Of a DNA stretch of 10,760 nt, positions 5,664-10,760 are shown piece after piece. Position numbers and translations under genes: made by a program. Within the stretch, counting starts at the first letter, position 1. Each line of letters opens with the position of its first letter. Location: NCBI GenBank assembly GCA_036752825.1, contig DAIORV010000077.1, positions 1-10,760 on the forward strand. Direction: 5' to 3'. The notes beneath the pieces were generated by a model. It saw only the letters and a list, made by a program, of their open reading frames with translations. It made no database searches and was not told where the DNA came from. The DNA comes from UBA5177 sp002413265 (GTDB taxonomy: Bacteria > Chloroflexota > UBA5177).

Positions 5664-6953
5664 CTATCTTCTCAGCCGTGTCAACACCTGTGTCTGAGCC
5701 ATGTCGGCCATGGCGGGTGGACCGCAAATGTAGACGCCCCGATTGGCGATGTCCGGGATCAGTTCCTTTATGTGCTCGGGCGAGAGGAGATATTCCGCAC
5801 CCGGCGCATCGTGGCGGCCGATCACGTAATGTACGCGCACGCCCCGCCGGCGTTCCAGGTCGTCGAGCTCTTCGCGAAAGACGACCTCCTCCTCGCGGTT
5901 CACGCGATACACCAAATCGACATCGCCCGACATCTCTTCGACCAGGGATCGGATCGGGGTGATGCCGACGCCGCCCGCGATGAGCGCGGCCCGCTCGCAT
6001 TGCCGCATCTCCTCGGTGAAGAGTCCGAACGGCCCGACGCCGATCACGCGCGTCCCCGTTTTGATCTCTCCGATCCTGCCGGTGAAGTCTCCGAGGTTCT
6101 TCACCGTGATGCGGAGTGAATGCCCGTCTGGGGCGGATGAAAGTGAGAACGGGTGGGATTCCCACATGAGTCGCGGCGTGACGAAGCGCCAGAGGAAGAA
6201 CTGACCGGCGCGGGCTCCCATGCGCTTCAGGTTGCGTCCGGTGAGAAGGAGCGACACTACATTCGACCCCTCTGACTGCACGTCCGCCACCTTCAGCTGG
6301 TACTGGAAGGCAAACAGGATAGGGAGCCCTATGCGGAAGACGATAATCAGAGCCAGGGTGATGACGTAAAGCGCGGACCACCAGATGGCTGCGCGGGGAT
6401 TGAGGATGAAGTCGTTGCCGGTGGGCAGCTGGTGGGACCACGCGAGCGCGACCACGAGGTACGCCGTCAGGTGGATGACGTACCAGGCCTCGTACCGAAG
6501 CCGCCGGCGCAGTACGACGAAGGAGCTAATGACGACGGCGATGAGCAGGGCCGTTCCAAAGACGGCATCCGGGATCCCGGAGTAGATGGTCCAGAGATCG
6601 GTCATCTCAGACCAGAGCGAGATCTTATCTGTCAAGGCATAGCCCGCCGTGACCAGGGCGACGTGAGCAAGGATCAGGTAGAAGCAGAGCTTGCCATTGG
6701 TCCTGTGAAAGACGGTGAGACGGTCGAAGCCAAACAGCGCCTCAAGCCGGCGCAGGCGGGCCAGGAGCAGCACCTGGATCAGCAGCAGGTAAGCGCCGAG
6801 GAGGCCGGTGATCCGACCGAGGCTGGTCAGCAGACTGGCGGTGTCATGGACATCGGAGATGCCGCCGTCGTGCAGCCACAGCCATACAATAATCGCCGCG
6901 TTGGCGGCGACGATGAGGAGCGCGAGAGATCTGCGAAGCTCGCGAAAGCGCAT
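5664..6953 (-). CDS. Ferric-reductase-like transmembrane flavoheme oxidoreductase
   Basis: This is a 429-aa membrane protein of the ferric reductase/NADPH oxidase-like group. The N-terminal half has about six hydrophobic helices. Two His pairs, H83/H97 and H161/H174, are placed as expected for ligands of two b-type hemes across the membrane. A cytoplasmic flavin reductase half follows, with the FAD motif HPFSLSSAPD (267-276), NAD(P) motif GGVGITPIRSL (327-337) and CGPPAM (410-415). It should move electrons from NAD(P)H via FAD and heme across the membrane to an acceptor that cannot be named; no FMN-binding partner gene lies adjacent. It ends only about 14 residues after the CGPP motif, without the usual terminal xHxExF stretch, so the C-terminus looks short. 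No ribosome site precedes the ATG, and a CATAAT box lies 11 nt upstream, so the mRNA may be leaderless. Confidence 0.88.
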   Translation of the reverse strand: MRFRELRRSLALLIVAANAAIIVWLWLHDGGISDVHDTASLLTSLGRITGLLGAYLLLIQVLLLARLRRLEALFGFDRLTVFHRTNGKLCFYLILAHVALVTAGYALTDKISLWSEMTDLWTIYSGIPDAVFGTALLIAVVISSFVVLRRRLRYEAWYVIHLTAYLVVALAWSHQLPTGNDFILNPRAAIWWSALYVITLALIIVFRIGLPILFAFQYQLKVADVQSEGSNVVSLLLTGRNLKRMGARAGQFFLWRFVTPRLMWESHPFSLSSAPDGHSLRITVKNLGDFTGRIGEIKTGTRVIGVGPFGLFTEEMRQCERAALIAGGVGITPIRSLVEEMSGDVDLVYRVNREEEVVFREELDDLERRRGVRVHYVIGRHDAPGAEYLLSPEHIKELIPDIANRGVYICGPPAMADMAQTQVLTRLRR

Positions 6954-6964
6954 AATACTGAGTG

Positions 6965-6970
6965 ATTATG
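6965..6970 (-). promoter_or_regulatory. Candidate -10 box for a leaderless mRNA
   Basis: CATAAT (5 of 6 match to TATAAT) on the minus strand lies 11 nt before the ATG of the ferric-reductase-like gene, and there is no Shine-Dalgarno sequence in between. Transcription would begin about 4 nt before, or at, the ATG. No convincing -35 box was seen. Confidence 0.35.
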
Positions 6971-6991
6971 CAGCGATTGAAACCTGAACTT

Positions 6992-7009
6992 TACTTGCCG
7001 GCTACTTGC
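6992..7009. repeat. Paired direct repeat TACTTGC, 11 bp apart
   Basis: Two exact TACTTGC copies (6992-6998 and 7003-7009) are one helical turn apart in the 88-bp region between two divergent genes. This fits a tandem binding site for a regulator, but at 7 bp the repeat may be chance. Confidence 0.25.
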
Positions 7010-7041
7010 TACGCGGCTCGGCCACTCGAGGAGAACGCTCT

Positions 7042-7419
7042 GTGTCCGTAGAGACCGTCCGCAACGAGCCTGACACGCGCATTGCTGCGTACCGGGTGCC
7101 AGGAGCGCTTGAAACTCCGCTGCCCGCAGCTGCCCAAAAAGCTCTGACCTTCGGACTCCTCCTCTCGGCGGTTCGCTGCAGCCTGCAGTACGTCCTGCTG
7201 CCATTTGTGCTTCCGTGGGTGGGACTCGCCGCCTCGATTCCGCCCTGGGCCACGCTGGTCCTCAGCGGGATCGCACTGGCCTCTCTCTCGCGCAACGTCC
7301 GCTATCTGTGGCGGATGCATCATGCGCGACGCTGGAGTTATCTCGGGCTTGCGATGGTCGTCGGATCGGCGCTGGTGGTCTTTATGGTGGTGGACGTGCG
7401 CAGCCTCTTAGGCGCCTAG
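7042..7419 (+). CDS. Small membrane protein, function unknown
   Basis: This is a 125-aa protein with a polar N-terminus (1-33) followed by three hydrophobic segments: ALTFGLLLSAVRCSLQYVLLP (34-54, running on to 62), TLVLSGIALASLS (71-83) and YLGLAMVVGSALVVFMVV (100-117). A basic loop, RNVRYLWRMHHARRW, lies between the last two. I chose the GTG at 7042 because GAGGAGA (7028-7034) sits 7 nt before it. An upstream TTG at 7006 would add twelve residues but lacks a site. I know no named family. It is divergent from the ferric-reductase-like gene and shares its promoter region, so a linked membrane role is possible but unproven. Confidence 0.72.
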   Translation: MSVETVRNEPDTRIAAYRVPGALETPLPAAAQKALTFGLLLSAVRCSLQYVLLPFVLPWVGLAASIPPWATLVLSGIALASLSRNVRYLWRMHHARRWSYLGLAMVVGSALVVFMVVDVRSLLGA

Positions 7420-7646
7420 CAAACCGTCGCCGTTCCGAGTCGCGCCGGCCGTCGAGGTCATGCCAAGCGGATCAGTGTGTGTCCCGCGCGAGGTCCTGCG
7501 ATAGTGACGTACGGCTGCTCAATGGCTTTTGCCTATCGAGCAGCCGCACTAGCCATAGTTCCCTGCATGTAGGGTGTAGTCCAGCTCGCCGTTCTAGATT
7601 GTGGAACCTCTACGAGAACTTGTCAGCCGTACGACGTGAAGGCCTC
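7420..7646. other. 227-bp intergenic region between convergent genes
   Basis: No coding frame with a plausible ribosome site was found here. The notable content is the nested inverted repeat at 7512-7546, described separately. A 10-bp palindrome, TAGGCGCCTA, spans the stop codon of the upstream membrane protein gene. Confidence 0.5.
7512..7546. terminator. Nested hairpin between convergent genes
   Basis: CGGCTGCTC (7512-7520) pairs perfectly with GAGCAGCCG (7538-7546). Inside this 9-bp stem is a second small stem, GGC-TTTT-GCC. It lies between two convergent genes, where a shared terminator is expected. Neither strand has a T-run after the stem, so it may be a factor-dependent or structure-only terminator. 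Confidence 0.45.
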
Positions 7647-8276
7647 TCAAGAAACTGGTGCGCCGGCGTCATACGCCGCCTGCGAGACCACCGAGCAGGC
7701 GAAGGTGATACCAGTGTCGATTCCCTGTCCCCCGTCCGCGAAGATCGTTCCGTCCGCCCAGGCGGCCTTCAAGTCCGAGAGCGTCGTGATGTGCCTCACC
7801 TTGGCGTTGGAGGTGAAGAGCTCTACGTACACGTGCCAGGGCACATTGAAGTCACCGCCCGTGTTAGCAACGCCGACCAGGTGGTCGTGGCCCGGCACAG
7901 CGGACGGGTTCGTCCCGTAGACGTTTGGCTCAACTCCCGTGGCGACGCCCGAGATTACCCCATCATGGTCGGGGCAGTTCCCCGGCACGCCCATGCAGTT
8001 GAAGGTCCCCGGCGTTCCCGGCGGGTAGACGATAATGTAGAGCGGCGCCGCCGCGTGCTGATTGACGGTGTTGATGGGATTGGTCGGCGAAAGCGGTGCC
8101 AGTCTGTTGGGCGTCAAAAGATATACGACGCTCCCCGTTGAGTCGTCGTAGGCGGGCTCGATCGTCGCCTGTCCGAGTGTGTGCTCGCCGCTGTAGCCCG
8201 AGGCCAGAGCGGGTCTTGTCGCAAAACCTGTTCCGGCCAAGATCAGGGTGAGTACCGCAAAAAGCAGTCGTTTCAT
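7647..8276 (-). CDS. Secreted protein of unknown function
   Basis: This is a 209-aa protein with a clear Sec signal peptide: KR at 2-3, a hydrophobic core LLFAVLTLILAGTGFA (4-19), and likely cleavage after ALA at residue 25. The mature part has no membrane segment. Its distinctive motifs are CMGVPGNCPDHDG (94-106), GHDHLVGV (129-136), GGDFNVPWHVYVELFT (140-155) and HITTLSDL (162-169). The clustered His and Asp in the first two, with C94 and C101, could bind a metal or form a disulfide. I do not recognise a named family. A GAGAGGA site precedes the ATG. It follows the DUF4242 gene by 36 bp on the same strand, so the two are probably one operon. Confidence 0.82.
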   Translation of the reverse strand: MKRLLFAVLTLILAGTGFATRPALASGYSGEHTLGQATIEPAYDDSTGSVVYLLTPNRLAPLSPTNPINTVNQHAAAPLYIIVYPPGTPGTFNCMGVPGNCPDHDGVISGVATGVEPNVYGTNPSAVPGHDHLVGVANTGGDFNVPWHVYVELFTSNAKVRHITTLSDLKAAWADGTIFADGGQGIDTGITFACSVVSQAAYDAGAPVS

Positions 8277-8312
8277 CGCTAGTCGTCCTCTCTGTTGCTT
8301 TTGGCTCCAGAT

Positions 8313-8585
8313 TTATCGGTAGAAGTAAGGATCGAGCACTCGTACCTCAGTGACCCGATCCACGGGAAGTCCGTTGCGCTCTGCGGCCCGCCGGATCGCC
8401 TCCGGCGCCGGGCCATCGTAGAGGCAAAACGTCTTTGTTTTGTCCTCACTCACGTAGGAATGCACCCACGTCACGCCGAAAACCGCGTTGCGGTCGACGA
8501 CGTCCAGGCAGGCGGCCGCCCCCTCGTCGTTCATCGGGATCCGCAGGCCATCCAGGAATGTTCTCTCCACCAGGTATCGCGGCAT
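8313..8585 (-). CDS. DUF4242 / SCO4226-type nickel-binding family protein
   Basis: This is a 90-aa protein that fits DUF4242 over its full length: MPRYLVERTF (1-10), GVTWVHSYVSEDKTKTFCLY (37-56), APEAIRRAAERNGLPVDRVT (60-79), and the end EVRVLDPYFYR. The family includes Streptomyces SCO4226, described as a nickel-binding protein with a ferredoxin-like fold; its role is still unclear. H42 and C54 are candidate metal ligands. I chose the ATG at 8585 because the family match begins exactly there and GGGCGGA lies just upstream. The frame is open further upstream, but that stretch does not look like this family. A 26-codon leader ORF ends 2 nt before this ATG, so translation is probably coupled. 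Confidence 0.88.
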   Translation of the reverse strand: MPRYLVERTFLDGLRIPMNDEGAAACLDVVDRNAVFGVTWVHSYVSEDKTKTFCLYDGPAPEAIRRAAERNGLPVDRVTEVRVLDPYFYR

Positions 8586-8587
8586 TT

Positions 8588-8668
8588 CTATCCGCCCTTC
8601 ATCGCTCCACAGTTGGTCGTCGTGGCTCGCTTCCGTGCCTCCTTTCGCTCGGGTGTGGGTTGTGACAC
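8588..8668 (-). CDS. Short leader ORF upstream of the DUF4242 gene
   Basis: This 26-aa ORF starts with GTG and has AGGAGG (8674-8679) exactly 5 nt upstream, the strongest ribosome site in the window. Its TAG stop lies 2 nt before the ATG of the DUF4242 gene. The peptide is basic, with an ERKEARKR stretch followed by three Thr and a single Cys, and no hydrophobic segment. It matches no family I know. The placement suggests a leader peptide that couples or controls translation of the next gene. It could instead be a chance ORF behind a ribosome site that has another purpose. Confidence 0.5.
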   Translation of the reverse strand: MSQPTPERKEARKRATTTNCGAMKGG

Positions 8669-8817
8669 CTTGTCCTCCTGAGCACTTTGCGGCCAGGACA
8701 GCGCATTGACCATGCATAACCGGCACAATCGCCCACACGATCACCGGCAGAAGTTGCGCTTGCTCACTCGCTCTGATCGGCGTAGGCTTGGGCCAAACCT
8801 TTGTTTAACAGGAGCAG

Positions 8818-10760
8818 ATGGATAGGGAGAAGGTGCCGCTCGCGGTGCGCGGCTCGATGGCCGCGCTTTCGCCCTTTGCCGTCCTGTTGCGCCGCTATCG
8901 AGACGCCGCGGAGCTGACTCAGGAAGAGCTGGCCGAGCGCTCTGGTGTGAGCGTCCGGGCCATCTCCGATCTGGAACGGGGGGTCAAGAGCCGGCCGCAG
9001 CGAGCGACTGTCCAGCTCCTGAGCCACGGGCTGGGCTTGACGGATTCAGATCGGGCAGCGTTCGAAGCTGCCATGCCCAGCCGTCATCGGTCGTCTACGC
9101 ACATCCTGCGCTCGCTCGATTTGCCTGTGGGGGGCTTCCTCGGGTCGGTGCCGGAAGGGCCGCTGGTGGCTCGGCAGCGGGAGATCGATCGCATCCGAGA
9201 GGTGGTGGGAGCTGTGCACGGAGGAGTAGGACGGCTGCTCTTCCTTTCAGGTGAGCCGGGGGTCGGCAAGACACGGCTCGCGCAGGAGGCAACCCTGATC
9301 TGTCGAGCCAGCGGCATGCACGTGGTCACGGGACGCTGTTATGAACCTCAGCAGCGCGTGCCGTTCTCGCCCTTTGTAGAGGTGCTCTCTCGGCTGGTGA
9401 AGGCGAGTCGAGCGATGCTCGGCCTCGACGCCGTACAGCACTGGCCGCAGCTGGCTCGTCTGCTCCCCGATGAGGAAGCTGCCGGGCCACCGTCCGGCGG
9501 GGAGGCAGATCAGCAGCGGCTGTTCTGGGCGGTTGGCGGCCTGCTCGAGCTTCTGGCCGGAGGCATGCCGCTGGCCGTGGCCCTTGATGATCTCCACTGG
9601 GCCGACGACTCGAGCCTCGCCCTGCTACAACACCTAACCGCGCAGCTCCGGCACGTTCCCGTCCTGCTGCTCGGGACCTATCGAGAGGCAGATCTACGTT
9701 CGGAGCATCCTTTGGCGCGGATGCTGCGGCATCTCCACCGCGAGCATCTCGCTGAAGAGATCGGCGTCGGCCGCTTGAACGAGGAGGAAACCAGGGCGCT
9801 GATTGCGGCCACACTCGGTGGCGAGGTCCACCCGGCTCTCGCACGCCTCGTCTACGAGCACACGGAGGGCAACGCTTTCTTTGTGCAGGAAGTGGTACGC
9901 GCCCTGGCCGAACGAGGGGAAGCGGTGGAGAAGGATGCGATGTGGCAATATCGGGCACAGAGTGAGATGGCCATTCCGCCCACCGTCCAGGAAGCGATCC
10001 GAGAGCGGCTCACCAGACTCTCGCCGCGTGCGCAGGCCACCCTGGAGCAGGCAAGCGTGCTGGGCCAAACCTTTGCCTTCGAGGAGCTGCAGGCCATGAG
10101 CGGCCGCTCCGAGGAGGAGATCGAGGCGGAGCTGGCGGAAGCAGCTGACGCCAGCGTGGTGCGGCTGGGGGAGGGAGAGAGCTACACGTTCAATCACGCG
10201 CTCACCCAGCGCGTCCTCTATCGCGAGCTGCCGCCGCGCCGCCGCAAACGCCTCCATCTTGCCGCCGGCCAGGCGCTCGTCCAGCAGCCCGAGCCAAACC
10301 GGGAGCAACGAGCGGCTGAGCTCGCCTGGCATTTCGTGGAGGGAGGGGAAGGCGGCGAGGCACTCAAGTACGCCGCTCTAGCTGGGGATCAGGCAGAACG
10401 TCGATTCGCCCACCGCGAGGCCGAGCAGCACTACCGGTCGGCGCTGCATCTCGCCGAGAACCTCGGTGACGCCGCGGTCGATGCCGTTATTCTCGAACGG
10501 CTCGGCCGGGTCTTGACCAACGACGGGCAGTTCGAGGAGGCGAGAGCTCTGCTGGACCGGGCGGTGTCACGGTACCGGAAGCTCTCGCATCAGGAGGGAG
10601 AGGCACGAGTCACGGTTCAGCTCGCATCGGTCCACATGGGCCTGGGAACGCCGGATGCCGCTATTGTGATGACAGAAAGCTTGCTGGGCGGACTGGAAGG
10701 AAATGGCCGGCCACAGGACATCGCGGAGCTCTGCATCGCGCTCGAGGTGCTGTATAACTC
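8818..10760 (+). CDS. XRE-HTH / AAA ATPase / TPR regulator, 5' part (runs off the window)
   Basis: The frame is open from the ATG at 8818 to the end, giving 647 residues with no stop. An XRE-type helix-turn-helix lies at about 19-75 (LTQEELAERSGVSVRAISDL and LERGVKSRP). An AAA/NTPase domain follows, with Walker A GEPGVGKT (145-152), Walker B LAVALDDLHWAD (252-263) and GTYREADL (286-293). A helical segment with EGNAFFVQEVVRAL comes next. From about residue 500 there are TPR-like helices (EALKYAALAGDQAERRFAHR, then QHYRSALHLAENLG and others). This is the layout of STAND-type regulators related to the MalT group, but with an XRE domain at the N-terminus instead of a C-terminal LuxR domain. AGGAG (8810-8814) lies close to the ATG. 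The inducer is unknown. It is divergent from the leader ORF and DUF4242 gene, so it could regulate them. Confidence 0.85.
   Translation, partial: MDREKVPLAVRGSMAALSPFAVLLRRYRDAAELTQEELAERSGVSVRAISDLERGVKSRPQRATVQLLSHGLGLTDSDRAAFEAAMPSRHRSSTHILRSLDLPVGGFLGSVPEGPLVARQREIDRIREVVGAVHGGVGRLLFLSGEPGVGKTRLAQEATLICRASGMHVVTGRCYEPQQRVPFSPFVEVLSRLVKASRAMLGLDAVQHWPQLARLLPDEEAAGPPSGGEADQQRLFWAVGGLLELLAGGMPLAVALDDLHWADDSSLALLQHLTAQLRHVPVLLLGTYREADLRSEHPLARMLRHLHREHLAEEIGVGRLNEEETRALIAATLGGEVHPALARLVYEHTEGNAFFVQEVVRALAERGEAVEKDAMWQYRAQSEMAIPPTVQEAIRERLTRLSPRAQATLEQASVLGQTFAFEELQAMSGRSEEEIEAELAEAADASVVRLGEGESYTFNHALTQRVLYRELPPRRRKRLHLAAGQALVQQPEPNREQRAAELAWHFVEGGEGGEALKYAALAGDQAERRFAHREAEQHYRSALHLAENLGDAAVDAVILERLGRVLTNDGQFEEARALLDRAVSRYRKLSHQEGEARVTVQLASVHMGLGTPDAAIVMTESLLGGLEGNGRPQDIAELCIALEVLYN

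Noticed and set aside
5417..5962. Open plus-strand frame of 181 codons
   Set aside because: It is Arg/Pro-rich without motifs and is antisense to the 3' end of the ferric-reductase-like gene and to the 119-aa gene.
8586..8744. Longer start for the DUF4242 gene adding 53 residues
   Set aside because: The family match begins at the ATG at 8585, and the extension is low-complexity without family similarity. A different frame there holds the leader ORF with the strong ribosome site.
8790..10075. Repeated 14-mer GGGCCAAACCTTTG at 8790-8803 and 10062-10075
   Set aside because: One copy lies within coding sequence and the other in a leader, with no flanking similarity. A single match of this length is close to chance expectation in 10 kb of biased sequence.
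9326..10332. Long minus-strand open frames
   Set aside because: They are antisense to the AAA/TPR regulator, whose motifs are clear and in order, so these are shadows.
1..10760. CRISPR array, tRNA/rRNA, insertion sequence or attachment site
   Set aside because: I saw no regularly spaced repeats, no tRNA-like or rRNA-like sequence, no transposase motifs and no terminal inverted repeats.

Overview
This is a GC-rich bacterial window with compact genes and frequent GTG starts. The gene content suggests Chloroflexota of the Thermomicrobia type (Sphaerobacter/Nitrolancea-like) or an actinomycete. The clues are a molybdoenzyme–NAD reductase–DUF6510 operon, an ArsR-like regulator with a cysteine-rich tail, a DUF4242 nickel-binding-type protein, and a large XRE-HTH/AAA/TPR regulator. 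This placement is inferred from family distribution and is not proven; no rRNA, tRNA, CRISPR array or transposase is visible.

Layout: (1) 2-1265, plus strand: an operon with the 3' end of a sulfite-oxidase-like molybdopterin oxidoreductase gene, an FAD/NAD(P) reductase, and a zinc-ribbon DUF6510 protein. (2) 1340-3166, minus strand: GTP cyclohydrolase I (folE), followed 9 bp later by an AIF/ferredoxin-reductase-like flavoprotein. (3) 3257-3961, plus strand: a divergent winged-helix regulator with a Cys-rich C-terminal domain resembling SufR. A near-perfect 16-bp palindrome lies in the shared promoter region. (4) 4067-5517, minus strand: a small membrane protein, a hemerythrin-domain protein, and a 119-aa winged-helix-like protein. 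(5) 5664-6953, minus strand: a ferric-reductase-like transmembrane heme/flavin oxidoreductase, divergent from a small membrane protein (7042-7419, plus). (6) 7647-8668, minus strand: a short leader ORF with the best Shine-Dalgarno site in the window, a DUF4242 protein, and a secreted protein of unknown function. (7) 8818-end, plus strand: the 5' part of an XRE-HTH/AAA ATPase/TPR regulator that runs off the window.

Most of the enzymes move electrons from NAD(P)H through flavins to a metal centre (molybdenum, heme, di-iron or an unknown acceptor). One regulator looks able to hold an Fe-S cluster or metal. The window therefore reads as a redox/metal-handling neighbourhood of several separate transcription units rather than one large operon. 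The points most worth checking are the predicted Fe-S-type regulator with its palindrome controlling folE plus a flavoprotein, and the leader ORF coupled to the DUF4242 gene.
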